The notes: generated from the letters alone by a model not told the origin. Counted from the stretch's first letter, positions 8,387 through 21,517 are shown. The stretch is DNA of 64,000 bases from Deefgea piscis (GCF_013284055.1 NZ_CP054143.1:62001-126000), one strand, 5' to 3'. Numbers and translations: made by a program.

Positions 8387-10174
8387 CTACGGCGACTTCT
8401 GCCACCACGTCGCCAACATCCAATCCCCCGCCTGATAATACAGCGGCATCGTTTTGGGCATCGCAAAACGGTCACGCCATGCGGCGCGGTGGGTGGCGCT
8501 ATACCAATGCGGGATAATGTAATGCCCAGCGAGTAAGGCGCGATCAAGAGCGTGGACGGCGGTAATTTGCTGTTGGCGATTGGGGGCCTGCAACACATGC
8601 TCAATCAAGCGATCAATCGCGGGGCTTTTTAAGCCAATCACATTGCTGCTACCCTTGGTGTCGGCAGCTTGACTACCGTAATAATCGAGAAGCTCTTGGC
8701 CAGGGCTTTGTACATTCGGAAAGCGCAACACCACCATATCAAAGTCAAAATCATCCAGTCGGCGTTGGTATAAAGCAAAATCAATATCGCGCTGTTTAAC
8801 AACAATACCCAGCTTGGCTAAATTGCGAGCCAACGGCGGAAATACACGCCCCATGGGGCCGCCATCATCTAACAGTTCAAATTCAAAAGGCTCGCCACGC
8901 GCATTACGCAATGCGCCATCGCGGTATTGCCAACCCGCTTGTTTTAATAATTCGCGTGCTTGCCTGAGATTTTGTCGTAATGAATTGGGCGGATCGGTAT
9001 TGGGTGGCGCCGCGAGCGTAGTCAATGTTGCGGCGGGCAATTGCGATTGCAGTGGTCTTAATAATTGTAATTCTTGCGCAGTCGGCGCGCCGCTGGCGGC
9101 AAGTTCGCTATTGGCATAAAAGCTATTAAGTCGTTGATATTGGCGGTAAAACAATTGGCGATTTAACCATTCAAAATCAAGCGCTAAGCCCAAGGCTTGC
9201 CGCACGCGAAGATCGGCAAACAGCGGACGACGCAGGTTCATCACATAGCCTTGCATGCCGCTGCTATTGTGGTGACGCAATTCACTTTTTTTAATTTCTC
9301 CTGAGCGAAACTTAGGCCCTTGATATTGCCGCGCCCAATTTCGCGCGCCATATTCGGTGATGAAATCAAATTCACCGGCTTTAAATGCTTCAAGTTTGGC
9401 GGTTTCATCTTGGTAATAGCGATAGGTAATTTGATCAAAATTATATTGCCCACGGCGGGTTGGCTGATTGTTTCCCCAGTAATCACTACGCCGTTGATAA
9501 CGGATCGATTGGCCGAGTTTGTAGTCTTTAATCTGGTACGGGCCACTGCTAATCGGCGGTTCTAGGGCAATTTTATCCAACGTTTTGCCGGCGCCCCATT
9601 GCTGAGAAAAAACCGGCAGCGTGCCGACGATTTGCGGCAATTCGCGATTGGCGGTTTTAAAGCGATACACAATGGTTTGCGAATCAAGCACATCAACGCC
9701 CGCCACGTCGCGCAATTGCGATGCATATTGCGGCGCGGCCAAGCGACTATTGAGAACGGTAAAACTGTGTTTGACATCAGCAGCCGTCACCTTTGCGCCA
9801 TTATTAAAGCGCGCGGCAGGATTTAAAACGAACGTCACCGATAAGCCATCCTTGGCCACTTTGATCTCTTTGGCCAATAGCCCATACATGGTGGCGGTTT
9901 CATCCCAACTCATCACCCCGAGCGACTCAAACATGAGCGCCCCTAAGCCCGCTGCCGATGTACCTTTAATAATAAAAGGATTAAATGAATCAAAACTATT
10001 GCGCCGATCCGGATTGGGCAAAATAATCGCGCCGCCTTTTGCCGCGGCAGGATTCACATAATCAAACGCAGTAAAACCAGCGGCATATTTGGGCGCATCG
10101 CCAAGCGAAATCGCATGCTCAGCGTAAGCTGGCAGCAGATATAAAGACAGTAGTAGCAGTAGGTAAGATTTCAT
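8387..10174 (-). CDS. yejA: YejA-like periplasmic peptide-binding protein
   Basis: A 595-residue extracellular solute-binding protein of family 5, close in length to E. coli YejA. A signal peptide is visible (MKSYLLLLLSLYLLPAYA). The mature part starts HAISLGDAPKYAAGFTAFDYVNP, typical of YejA-type proteins, and carries the family stretches LAPQYASQLRDVAGVDVLD and GMQGYVMNLRRPLFADLRVR. It should deliver peptides to the YejBE channel. First gene of the minus-strand operon; a 103-bp gap separates it from the divergent tsaB. Confidence 0.9.
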   Translation of the reverse strand: MKSYLLLLLSLYLLPAYAEHAISLGDAPKYAAGFTAFDYVNPAAAKGGAIILPNPDRRNSFDSFNPFIIKGTSAAGLGALMFESLGVMSWDETATMYGLLAKEIKVAKDGLSVTFVLNPAARFNNGAKVTAADVKHSFTVLNSRLAAPQYASQLRDVAGVDVLDSQTIVYRFKTANRELPQIVGTLPVFSQQWGAGKTLDKIALEPPISSGPYQIKDYKLGQSIRYQRRSDYWGNNQPTRRGQYNFDQITYRYYQDETAKLEAFKAGEFDFITEYGARNWARQYQGPKFRSGEIKKSELRHHNSSGMQGYVMNLRRPLFADLRVRQALGLALDFEWLNRQLFYRQYQRLNSFYANSELAASGAPTAQELQLLRPLQSQLPAATLTTLAAPPNTDPPNSLRQNLRQARELLKQAGWQYRDGALRNARGEPFEFELLDDGGPMGRVFPPLARNLAKLGIVVKQRDIDFALYQRRLDDFDFDMVVLRFPNVQSPGQELLDYYGSQAADTKGSSNVIGLKSPAIDRLIEHVLQAPNRQQQITAVHALDRALLAGHYIIPHWYSATHRAAWRDRFAMPKTMPLYYQAGDWMLATWWQKSP

Positions 10175-10277
10175 TTGTCCATGATAAGCCAGACTCGGTC
10201 AATCGGCAGCAATCGCCACGCAGTTGGCGTGTTAGAATCACACTTCATTCTTTGCTTGTCCATTTGAGCCCCTAGCC

Positions 10278-10958
10278 ATGCCTTTTTTAGCGATTGAAAC
10301 CTCATCCGAACATTTGTCCTTTGCCATCAATACCCCCAGTGGGATCGTGTCACGCGAATGGCTCGTTGGACAAAAACAAAGTGAAGTCACGCTACCGTAT
10401 TTACAGGCTTTCTTGAATGAATGTGGTCTAACCATGCGCGACATCGAAGGCATTGCCTATCCAAGTGGCCCCGGTTCATTTACTGGCTTACGCATTGGCT
10501 GTGGCATTACCCAAGGCTTGGCATTTGCTCGAAATATACCTGTAGTTGGTATATCTACCTTGCTGTCGATTGCTGAGGCTTCTGGCGCTATACGGGTAGT
10601 GAGTTGTCTAGATGCCCGCATGAACCAAGTTTATTTTTCTGCCTTTGAAAAACACAACGGCCAATGGACAACCCTCATTGATGCCTTGGTGTGCAATCCT
10701 GAAGACGTGCCCATGCCTGATGGTGATGGTTATACCGGGGTCGGCAATGGTTTTAGCGTGTATCAAGCCGCGCTCGACGCGCGTTTAGGTGCAAAAATCG
10801 ACATCGTTCGTAGCGAACTTTTCCCACATGCCGCGCAATTACTGACACTTGCTTTGCCTACTTTTGCGGCCGGCCAAGGCCGGCCGGCTGATGAAGCTGA
10901 GCTGGTTTATTTACGTGACAAAGTGGCGCTTAAAACCCATGAACGGGTGCAGAAATAA
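10278..10958 (+). CDS. tsaB: tRNA threonylcarbamoyladenosine biosynthesis protein TsaB
   Basis: A 226-residue protein of the ASKHA fold that partners TsaD and TsaE to put the threonylcarbamoyl group on A37 of ANN-decoding tRNAs. The opening MPFLAIETSSEHLSFAI and the signature PSGPGSFTGLRIG (about residues 62-74) are diagnostic. The usual TsaB length is about 225-235. Its TAA stop overlaps the rimI ATG by one base. Confidence 0.95.
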   Translation: MPFLAIETSSEHLSFAINTPSGIVSREWLVGQKQSEVTLPYLQAFLNECGLTMRDIEGIAYPSGPGSFTGLRIGCGITQGLAFARNIPVVGISTLLSIAEASGAIRVVSCLDARMNQVYFSAFEKHNGQWTTLIDALVCNPEDVPMPDGDGYTGVGNGFSVYQAALDARLGAKIDIVRSELFPHAAQLLTLALPTFAAGQGRPADEAELVYLRDKVALKTHERVQK

Positions 10959-11401
10959 TGCTAAAACGGCTGACTGAAGCCGATCTTGCCGCCGTGCTTG
11001 CTATCGATACCGCAACCAACCCTCATCCTTGGACGGCGGCGCAATGGCTCGACTCGCTCAATCATCATCAATGCGATGGATTGTGGCTGCAGGATGCATT
11101 AATCGGTTTTAGCGTTTGCATGGTGACTTTGGACGAAGCAGAATTGCTACTCATCGCCATTGCGCCACAATGGCAACGCCAACATTGGGCAAGCCAGCTA
11201 CTCACGGCACTCAAAGCCCAATTATTACACAATGGCATCGTGGTACTATTTTTAGAAGTTAGAGAGTCCAATCAAGCTGCGCGGGCGCTATACGTAAAGC
11301 ACGACTTCACGCCATCAGGCCGACGCAAAGGGTATTACCCTACAAGCGAAGGTAGAGAAGATGCACTGCTCTATACCCTGCATTTGGAGGACAAGGCATG
11401 A
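10958..11401 (+). CDS. rimI: Ribosomal protein S18 alanine N-acetyltransferase RimI
   Basis: A 147-residue GNAT acetyltransferase. RimI acetylates the N-terminal alanine of ribosomal protein S18. The acetyl-CoA region is visible as LLIAIAPQWQRQHWASQLL; the Q/R-x-x-G/A loop is less glycine-rich than usual. The C-terminal motif EVRESNQAARALYVKHDF with GRRKGYYP is typical of RimI. Position directly after tsaB, with overlapping stop and start, supports the call. It overlaps the next gene by 4 bases. Confidence 0.92.
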   Translation: MLKRLTEADLAAVLAIDTATNPHPWTAAQWLDSLNHHQCDGLWLQDALIGFSVCMVTLDEAELLLIAIAPQWQRQHWASQLLTALKAQLLHNGIVVLFLEVRESNQAARALYVKHDFTPSGRRKGYYPTSEGREDALLYTLHLEDKA

Positions 11402-12261
11402 ATCGCCGCGCACTCATCCTCAATGAACTCGGCCTCAATCCACAATGGATTCGGCACGAGGTTTTACAAGCACTCAATTCGTCAACGCAGATTGAGCAGG
11501 ATACAGCCAACTCTGTTTTAAGCGCAGCACCGAGTATCGCACTTGAATCAGCCCCGCCCGCTTTGACTGAAACACCAATCAACCGTGGCAGTAAATCCAA
11601 TAAAGCCGCTGCTGCCCACCGGTTGTTACAACAAAATCGTGAGGCGGCTAATCCAAATCACCAAGCCTTGACTAGCGAAGAAATCAGCCAACTTGATGCT
11701 CGTAGCGAGCGAATTGGCCAACTCAATTGGGAACAATTACGCGTTGAAGTTGCCAGCTGCACTGCCTGCCCACGCAGTAGTCAGCGACAACAAGCCGTTT
11801 TTGCAACAGGTGCGATTGAAGCCCAATTGCTAATTGTCAGCGACGCCCCCAACAAAGCAGAAGAACAGCATAATCTTGCCCTCTTTGGTCCTTCACAGCG
11901 TATGGTCAATCAAATGCTGATCAGCTTGGGTGAAGCTCAACTACAAAATACTTTAATCACCAACGCGGTTAAATGCTATGGCTCTCGCAATCCCAATAGC
12001 CAAGAAATTAAAGCCTGTGCGCCTTTATTGCAGCGTCAAATTGCATTACTTAAACCCACCGCCATTCTCGCAATTGGCCAATTTGCCGCCGAAGCCGTGC
12101 TGAACACCCCTGCTCCGATTCGAGAATTGCGGCAAATTAAGCAGCAATGCCAAAACATTCCGACCATCGTGACCTATCACCCAAGCTATTTACAAAGAAA
12201 CGTTCACGACAAAGCTAAAACCTGGCAAGATTTATTGCGCTTAAAGCAAATATTTCAATAG
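11398..12261 (+). CDS. Uracil-DNA glycosylase superfamily protein (family 4-like)
   Basis: A 287-residue protein whose C-terminal ~175 residues resemble iron-sulfur uracil-DNA glycosylases. Four cysteines at C121, C124, C193 and C207 match the spacing of the 4Fe-4S ligands. HPS at 261-263 matches the conserved His motif near the end. The catalytic first motif is divergent: SDAPNKAEEQHNLALFG replaces the usual GEAPG-type sequence, so activity or specificity may differ. The N-terminal ~110 residues are low-complexity and probably disordered. Third gene of the tsaB-rimI trio. Confidence 0.85.
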   Translation: MNRRALILNELGLNPQWIRHEVLQALNSSTQIEQDTANSVLSAAPSIALESAPPALTETPINRGSKSNKAAAAHRLLQQNREAANPNHQALTSEEISQLDARSERIGQLNWEQLRVEVASCTACPRSSQRQQAVFATGAIEAQLLIVSDAPNKAEEQHNLALFGPSQRMVNQMLISLGEAQLQNTLITNAVKCYGSRNPNSQEIKACAPLLQRQIALLKPTAILAIGQFAAEAVLNTPAPIRELRQIKQQCQNIPTIVTYHPSYLQRNVHDKAKTWQDLLRLKQIFQ

Positions 12262-12275
12262 CCCCCCAATCAAAT

Positions 12276-12300
12276 ACGCCAGCTCGCTGGCGTTTTTTTA
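12276..12300 (+). terminator. Terminator of the tsaB-rimI-UDG operon
   Basis: ACGCCAG (12276-12282) pairs with CTGGCGT (12287-12293) across CTCG, followed by seven T residues. It starts 15 bases after the stop codon. Confidence 0.9.
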
Positions 12301-12351
12301 TACTTGTCATCGCGGAATTTTAAGTCTGAATTTATTAATTTAACGCGCAGC

Positions 12352-12380
12352 AAAAAGCCCGACTCTTTCGAATCGGGCTT
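12352..12380 (-). terminator. Terminator of the rrn operon
   Basis: AAGCCCGA (12355-12362) pairs with TCGGGCTT (12373-12380). Read on the minus strand the stem is followed by TTTTT, just past the 5S 3' end. It faces the terminator of the converging UDG operon. Confidence 0.85.
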
Positions 12381-12390
12381 CTCTATAGGG

Positions 12391-12508
12391 AAGTCTGGCA
12401 ATGACCTACTTTCACACGGGCAATCCGCACTATCATCGGCGCTGAGGTGTTTCACTGTCCTGTTCGGGATGGGAAGGAGTGGGACCACCTCGCTATGGTC
12501 GCCAGACA
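12391..12508 (-). rRNA. rrf: 5S ribosomal RNA
   Basis: The minus strand reads TGTCTGGCGACCATAGCG, then GTGGTCCCACTCC, CCCGAACAGGACAGTGAAAC and GCGCCGATGATAGTG, the standard bacterial 5S landmarks. The two ends (TGTCTGGC and GCCAGAC) pair as the terminal helix. Exact ends are uncertain by 1-3 bases. Confidence 0.95.
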
Positions 12509-12606
12509 TTAAACTGTCTGGTGCAACTCTTTCGAGCTACACGAGAGTTATCGCATTCAGCCGCTATCTTTTCAGACCGCAACCTACAACGCTAACTCGT
12601 AAAATC

Positions 12607-12623
12607 AATAGAAGAAGTAATTA
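12607..12623 (-). other. 3' arm of the 23S rRNA processing stem
   Basis: This 17-base segment is the exact reverse complement of 15845-15861, which lies upstream of 23S in the transcript. The two arms enclose pre-23S rRNA and should form the double strand cut by RNase III. The rest of the 5S-23S spacer (12509-12726) shows no gene or tRNA. Confidence 0.8.
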
Positions 12624-12726
12624 TACTACACACCAATCAACACCATTTAAGTATTTTTTGTAGTTCAGCGCTTTCACACCGTCCTACTTTGGGTCAATTA
12701 TATCCATCGTCGCACTACGCGCTTCA

Positions 12727-15634
<2,908 letters not shown>

Positions 15635-15985
15635 CAAACACGTAAAACGTATCTCAGATTACTGAAATCGTATTTGCGACTTGCAAGTGAGTTCTCATTT
15701 CACTTGCGGTTCAGTTACACTGGCATGAGACCAGCACAACTGAACAGATACAATCAACCCAATATTTTTACTTTGAAACTAAACTCAACAACAACTGCAA
15801 GCAGTTATTCTCAAATCTAATTCCATTACAATGTTTATTGGAATTAATTACTTCTTCTATTTTGTTAAAGAGCGATATTTAATTAATCATTAAATGACTA
15901 ATCATTCTAATTTTAGAAACCAGAATAAAATACACTGCACATAACAACGTGCAATACATAGAATTCTATTTTCTACAGCAGATAA
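15635..15985 (-). other. tRNA-Ala to 23S internal spacer
   Basis: A spacer of 351 bases in the rrn transcript. It contains the 5' arm of the 23S processing stem at 15845-15861 and a boxA element at 15863-15874. No additional tRNA is seen here. Confidence 0.8.
15863..15874 (-). promoter_or_regulatory. boxA antitermination element before 23S
   Basis: The minus strand reads CGCTCTTTAACA, matching the boxA consensus (TGCTCTTTAACA) bound by the NusB-S10 antitermination complex. It immediately precedes the 23S processing-stem arm. Confidence 0.85.
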
Positions 15986-16061
15986 TGGTGGAGGTTAACG
16001 GACTCGAACCGTTCACCCCCTGCTTGCAAAGCAGGTGCTCTACCAGATGAGCTAAACCCCC
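15986..16061 (-). tRNA. tRNA-Ala(TGC)
   Basis: A 76-base tRNA on the minus strand with CCA encoded. The anticodon loop CTTTGCAAG gives TGC. The acceptor stem GGGGGTT/AACCTCC contains the G3-U70 wobble that is the alanine identity element. It lies in the 16S-23S spacer. Confidence 0.97.
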
Positions 16062-16068
16062 GTGATAC

Positions 16069-16145
16069 TGGTGGGTCAGATAGGAATCGAACCTATGACC
16101 CCCGCGTTATCAACACGGTGCTCTAACCAACTGAGCTACTGACCC
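16069..16145 (-). tRNA. tRNA-Ile(GAT)
   Basis: A 77-base tRNA on the minus strand with CCA encoded. Acceptor stem GGGTCAG/CTGACCC, D-loop region TAGCTCAGTTGGTTAGAG, and anticodon loop TTGATAA giving GAT. Seven bases separate it from tRNA-Ala, the common Ile-Ala order of betaproteobacterial rrn spacers. Confidence 0.97.
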
Positions 16146-16164
16146 ATATCGTTTCTTTCAAATC

Positions 16165-16184
16165 TACAGCCGATGAGTGTGAGT
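16165..16184 (-). other. 3' arm of the 16S rRNA processing stem
   Basis: Twenty bases that are the exact reverse complement of 17862-17881 in the rrn leader. Together they close a loop around pre-16S rRNA and are the expected RNase III substrate. This arm lies about 25 bases past the 16S 3' end. Confidence 0.85.
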
Positions 16185-16208
16185 ACTTAATCTACCAATC
16201 TTTCTCTT

Positions 16209-17743
<1,535 letters not shown>

Positions 17744-17861
17744 AATCTAGCTGAATTTACATACTTGGCTTAGTACTCATTACTCAAAGAAACACTTGGT
17801 TAAAAACCAAGATTTCTTTTAAATCTTGAGTGTAAGCACTTGTTTGACTGGCAAACCAAGC

Positions 17862-17881
17862 ACTCACACTCATCGGCTGTA
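17862..17881 (-). other. 5' arm of the 16S rRNA processing stem
   Basis: A perfect 20-base partner of 16165-16184. It lies about 120 bases upstream of the mature 16S 5' end. Confidence 0.85.
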
Positions 17882-17896
17882 TTTTGTTAAAGATCA
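17881..17896 (-). promoter_or_regulatory. Leader boxA of the rrn operon
   Basis: The minus strand reads TGATCTTTAACAAAAT, a boxA match with one change from TGCTCTTTAACA. It sits between promoter and 16S, as expected for rrn antitermination. Confidence 0.8.
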
Positions 17897-17966
17897 GTGG
17901 CTTAGACACCGAAACCAGCTGGAAAACCGCTTGTTTCGTTTGCTGTGTCAGCAGCAGAGAGGCCGA

Positions 17967-17995
17967 AATATACGCCAGACTCGCAACTCGGTCAA
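17967..17995 (-). promoter_or_regulatory. Sigma-70 promoter of the rrn operon
   Basis: Minus strand: -35 TTGACC (17990-17995), 17-bp spacer, -10 TATATT (17967-17972). The discriminator after the -10 is GC-rich (TCGGCCTC), typical of stringently controlled rRNA promoters. An AT-rich segment just upstream of the -35 could act as an UP element. Confidence 0.85.
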
Positions 17996-18080
17996 CACCT
18001 AGGTGAAAATAAAATCCAAGTATCGCGTTAAGTCTTTGATTTTAAAACATGTAAAAACCGAAACAAAACCACCAGAAACG

Positions 18081-18100
18081 AAGGGCGCTTACGCGCCCTT
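18081..18100. terminator. Hairpin downstream of the RIO kinase gene
   Basis: AAGGGCGC and GCGCCCTT pair across TTAC. It lies 29 bases past the stop of the minus-strand kinase gene and upstream of the rrn promoter. The T tract on the minus strand is short and interrupted. Confidence 0.6.
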
Positions 18101-18128
18101 TCTCTTAAACCAACAAAACAAGCGCTAT

Positions 18129-18974
18129 TTATGGCTGAAAATCTGGCAGCTGGCGCTGCAGATGCTCTTCTTTCACATGCTCAACCTCTCGCAAAACACC
18201 ACGCACATCTACTTTACGATGATCTTGCTTAATTTTACCTGTGAGTTGCACTTCGGGATGCAGCAAGCCGCCCTCATACAATTTCCAAATTTCTTTACCG
18301 TACTGCGAACCGTTTAGTTCAGGCGCAAACTGTCCAAAATACTCAGCCAGATTATCCACATCGCGCTCTAACATTGCGGCAGCTTGATTATTACCTGCGG
18401 CGTCGACGGCCTGTGGCAAATCAATAATAACGGGACCATGCTCATCCACCAGAATATTGTATTCTGACAAATCGCCATGAATCACCCCAGCACAAAGCAT
18501 TAAAACGACCTGCTTAAGTAACTCGCCATGATAGACACGAGCAAGTTCAGCACTCATTTCGACATCATTTAAGCGAGGGGCCGCATTTCCATCTTCACCC
18601 GTCACCAACTCCATCAACAGCACGCCTTCAAAACAGATATACGGAGTTGGCACACGCACACCAGCAGCCGCTAAGCGATACAGATTATCGACTTCCGCAT
18701 TTTGCCACTCTTCTTCTTGCATTTGCCGACCATAACGAGAACCTTTTTCCATCGCTCTAGCTTGGCGGCTATTTTTTACTTTGCGGCCCTCTTGATAGGC
18801 GGCATTTTTTTTAAAGCTGCGATGGTTGGCGTCTTTATATACCTTAGCGCACCGAACTTCATCGCCACAACGCACGACATAAACAGTGGCCTCTTTGCCA
18901 CTCATTAATTGACGCAAGACTTCGTCAACCAAACCATCTTCCACCAATGGTTCTAATCTCTTTGGTGTTTTCAT
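18129..18974 (-). CDS. RIO1-like serine protein kinase
   Basis: A 281-residue atypical protein kinase of the RIO family. Visible elements are the nucleotide loop SGKEATVYVV (25-34), the ATP-binding lysine in CAKVYK (K44), the catalytic loop HGDLSEYN (166-173, with D168 as catalytic base) and the metal-binding Asp of IDLPQ (D185). Archaeal and eukaryotic RIO1 act in small-subunit ribosome maturation; the targets of bacterial members are poorly known. It lies next to the rrn promoter, which may be chance. It is a stand-alone minus-strand gene. Confidence 0.92.
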   Translation of the reverse strand: MKTPKRLEPLVEDGLVDEVLRQLMSGKEATVYVVRCGDEVRCAKVYKDANHRSFKKNAAYQEGRKVKNSRQARAMEKGSRYGRQMQEEEWQNAEVDNLYRLAAAGVRVPTPYICFEGVLLMELVTGEDGNAAPRLNDVEMSAELARVYHGELLKQVVLMLCAGVIHGDLSEYNILVDEHGPVIIDLPQAVDAAGNNQAAAMLERDVDNLAEYFGQFAPELNGSQYGKEIWKLYEGGLLHPEVQLTGKIKQDHRKVDVRGVLREVEHVKEEHLQRQLPDFQP

Positions 18975-19252
18975 TAAATTTGTCTACGTCCTATTTGAAT
19001 TTTGACTCAAGCAATTAGTTACAAGTCATCAGTTAAACCACTACAATCGCTTCCCGCTAGATTCCACGCGAATCAAACAAAACAAAGCCACTAAATCAAA
19101 CCCAAGCAAAGTGGTTTTGTACTATTTCAACCCCGTTAAAAGCCTTAGTTTGAATCAATCAAAGCCTAAGTTTCGGGTTTTCCCTCATGGACAATACACT
19201 AGCTAACTCTGAATAGTGTGCTGTTGTTTACAATTTACTACAAGGGCATGGC

Positions 19253-20608
19253 ATGAGCGCAAGTCGCGATGGTTTCACCTCCACATTTGGTGTCTTAGTC
19301 GCCACACTAGGTTCCGCAGTTGGTTTAGGTAATATCTGGAAGTTCCCCTATATGACCGGCACAAATGGCGGCGCGAGTTTTTTAGTGGTTTACGTCCTGG
19401 CCACTTTATTAGTCGCCCTCCCTGTTATGATTGCTGAAATTATGCTTGGACGCGCCTCTCGCGCCAATGCGGTCACCACATTTGAAGTACTCGCACCGAA
19501 AAAACAGCGTTTTTGGCCCGTGATTGGCTATATGAGCTTAATTTCGGCGGTACTGATCTTAGCCTTTTACACTGGTGTTGCTGGCTGGGTGTTTGCCTAT
19601 ATCTTCAAATCAATCACCGGCAGCATCCACAGCACAGACCCCGCCAGCGCTAAAGCAGCATTTGGCGCCCTGGTTTCCAATCCGCTAGAAGCCTTATTTT
19701 GGCAATGGGTGGTATTAGCATGGGCAGGCACCATCATTATGATGGGCGTTTCCAAAGGCATTGAAGCTGCAGCCAAAAAATTAATGCCCATTTTGTTTTT
19801 GCTATTAATTTTATTGTGCATCCGTAGCTTGACGCTGCCAGGCGCAATGGAAGGCGTGAAATTTTTGTTTGCGCCTGACTTTAGCAAAATTACCGCCTCG
19901 GTCATGCTGACTGCTGTTGGCTTAGCTTTTTTCAAGCTATCGATCGGCATGGGCACCATGCTCACGTATGGCAGCTACTTCCGCACAGAACAAAACATTC
20001 CATTAACGGCCACTCGCGTGATGCTGGCTGATTTATCCGTATCATTACTGGCGGGTTTAGCGATTTTCCCTGCGGTGTTTTCATTTGGTTTTGAGCCGGC
20101 AGCCGGTCCATCGCTGGTATTTATGACCATCCCAGCCGTCTTTGCTAGCATGCCTTTTGGGCAGTTTTTTATGGCGCTGTTTTTTGTTTTGGCCGCCATT
20201 GCAGCAACGGGTGCGATTTTATCGATCATGGAAGTGCCGGTAGCCATGCTGTCTGAACGCTTTAAATTCAGTCGCAAAAAAGCCACTTTACTCACATTAG
20301 GGGTGATTGGCTTATTTGGGATTCCGGCGTCGCTATCATCTTCACTGACCGCCAGCTGGACTTTATTTGGCTTAAATCCATTCGATCTTTTTGACTACAT
20401 CAGCTCAAACATTTTAATGCCAATTGGCGGCATCTTGATTTGTCTATTTGTCGGCTGGGTTTATGGCTTGCCACAGCTACAAAAACAACTGAGCAATGAT
20501 GGGCAACTCAATAATGGCCTTGTCATTAAAGCCGTGTTTATTTTGGTTCGCTACATTACACCAACACTGATTCTAGTCATCATGCTTAAAGGACTTGGAC
20601 TTATCTAG
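19253..20608 (+). CDS. Sodium-dependent transporter, NSS/SNF family
   Basis: A 451-residue inner-membrane symporter of the neurotransmitter:sodium symporter family (LeuT/MhsT-like). The first helix carries TLGSAVGLGNIWKFPYMTG, the sodium and substrate site, followed by NGGASFLVVY. About 11 membrane helices are visible. Bacterial members mostly import amino acids with sodium; the substrate is not predictable here. AAGGG lies just upstream of the ATG at 19253. The gene ends at a bidirectional terminator and a copy of the GGTAT-ATACCC repeat. Confidence 0.92.
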   Translation: MSASRDGFTSTFGVLVATLGSAVGLGNIWKFPYMTGTNGGASFLVVYVLATLLVALPVMIAEIMLGRASRANAVTTFEVLAPKKQRFWPVIGYMSLISAVLILAFYTGVAGWVFAYIFKSITGSIHSTDPASAKAAFGALVSNPLEALFWQWVVLAWAGTIIMMGVSKGIEAAAKKLMPILFLLLILLCIRSLTLPGAMEGVKFLFAPDFSKITASVMLTAVGLAFFKLSIGMGTMLTYGSYFRTEQNIPLTATRVMLADLSVSLLAGLAIFPAVFSFGFEPAAGPSLVFMTIPAVFASMPFGQFFMALFFVLAAIAATGAILSIMEVPVAMLSERFKFSRKKATLLTLGVIGLFGIPASLSSSLTASWTLFGLNPFDLFDYISSNILMPIGGILICLFVGWVYGLPQLQKQLSNDGQLNNGLVIKAVFILVRYITPTLILVIMLKGLGLI

Positions 20609-20656
20609 GTATTTAGCGACATGCCTTATTTAGCATAAGCTACATTGATATACCCA
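20608..20656. repeat. GGTAT...ATACCC intergenic repeat, copy 1
   Basis: A 49-base imperfect inverted repeat starting at the stop codon of the symporter gene: left end GGTATTTAGC, right end GATATACCCA. Member of the dispersed family described in the findings. Confidence 0.5.
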
Positions 20657-20657
20657 A

Positions 20658-20690
20658 TAAAAAAGCACGAATTCATTCGTGCTTTTTTAT
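20658..20690. terminator. Bidirectional terminator (symporter / lipoprotein genes)
   Basis: AAAAGCACGAAT (20661-20672) pairs with ATTCGTGCTTTT (20675-20686). A run of A on the left and T on the right gives a U tract in both directions, between two converging genes. Confidence 0.9.
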
Positions 20691-20708
20691 TTAAAACCCC
20701 CGCCACAA

Positions 20709-21152
20709 TTACATCGGTGCAATACGCGCACTTGAGCCAGAGCCCTCAATATAAACACGCTGGCCTTTATAAATATTGGCTTCATACGGCTGAGTCACCA
20801 CCACCAACACACCACTATTTAAGCGCACAACAACTTGTTGCCCTTGCTGATTGCCATCATAACGATTTTCGCCATACTTCCCTGCCACCGCACCGGCGAT
20901 CGCCCCCACTGCCATCGCAACATCACGCCCAGTACCTGCGCCAATCAAACTACCCAACCCCGCACCTGCTGCACCCCCTAAAATCGCCCCTACCCCCAAT
21001 TGATCGGAATGCGTTAAAGGTACCAAAGAAATTTGTTCGATTACCCCTTGCTGGACTTCATAAGTTTGCTGCTGATTCATACCCATCCCTGCGCAGCCTG
21101 CCAAAACAATGCCAAGCACCACAGTCGAACACCATTTAAATATGCTTTTCAT
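20709..21152 (-). CDS. Glycine-zipper (2TM) outer-membrane lipoprotein, SlyB/PcpA-like
   Basis: A 147-residue lipoprotein. The signal peptide ends in the lipobox LAGC (Cys20). Residues about 48-85 hold a glycine zipper made of closely spaced small residues (GAILGGAAGAGLGSLIGAG, then GAIAGAVAGKYGE), which forms a membrane hairpin. The C-terminal part resembles the SlyB beta domain (VVVRLNSGVLVVVTQP). This family stabilises the outer membrane and responds to envelope stress. Converges on the symporter gene. Confidence 0.88.
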   Translation of the reverse strand: MKSIFKWCSTVVLGIVLAGCAGMGMNQQQTYEVQQGVIEQISLVPLTHSDQLGVGAILGGAAGAGLGSLIGAGTGRDVAMAVGAIAGAVAGKYGENRYDGNQQGQQVVVRLNSGVLVVVTQPYEANIYKGQRVYIEGSGSSARIAPM

Positions 21153-21517
21153 TTCAAGATCCTTTGACTAAAGCCAATTCATTAAAATGCAAAATAACAA
21201 ACCGCCACTCAACAAGCAGCGCGAGTTACGACTAACACCACCGACAAACATCAGCGCAAACAACAAACAAATTCTTACAAAAAATGAAATGTATCACTAG
21301 CCATACAAGGCAACTAGGAGGGGAAAGCTTTACATTGCCATCACTAAAATCAGTTCATCAATCTACAAACCCATCTGGAACAGCCTCTGTAATACTTCAT
21401 TTACCGCCAATTTTCATGCACAGCTGCGTTAGAAAGCCGACGTATGCACGACACGACTACCGATATAGCGCCTTTTACCGTAAAATCGACGGTTTGCTTC
21501 GTTTACCGCAGGTAGCC
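21153..21517 (+). other. Spacer upstream of alaS
   Basis: 365 bases with no supported gene. The alaS frame is open through most of it, but that stretch shows no AlaRS homology. A possible -10-like TAAAAT lies at 21481-21486. No clear T-box or other leader structure was recognised. Confidence 0.4.

Larger units (their letters stand above)
17744..18128 (-). other. rrn leader and promoter region
   Basis: A gene-free stretch that holds, in transcript order, the rrn promoter (17967-17995), a leader boxA (17881-17896), the 5' arm of the 16S processing stem (17862-17881) and a local hairpin CTTGGTT/AACCAAG near 17793-17809. The last ~50 bases before 18129 carry the hairpin downstream of the RIO kinase gene. 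Confidence 0.8.

Noticed and set aside
19060-19190. Imperfect repeats (CCACT/AGTGG and AAGCCTTAGTTTGA/AAGCCTAAGTTT) upstream of the NSS symporter
   Set aside because: Arms are short and mismatched; not distinguishable from chance in AT-rich DNA.
21284-21517. In-frame 78-codon extension of alaS
   Set aside because: The AlaRS family opening begins at the ATG at 21518, the added part has no homology, and the total would be longer than usual.
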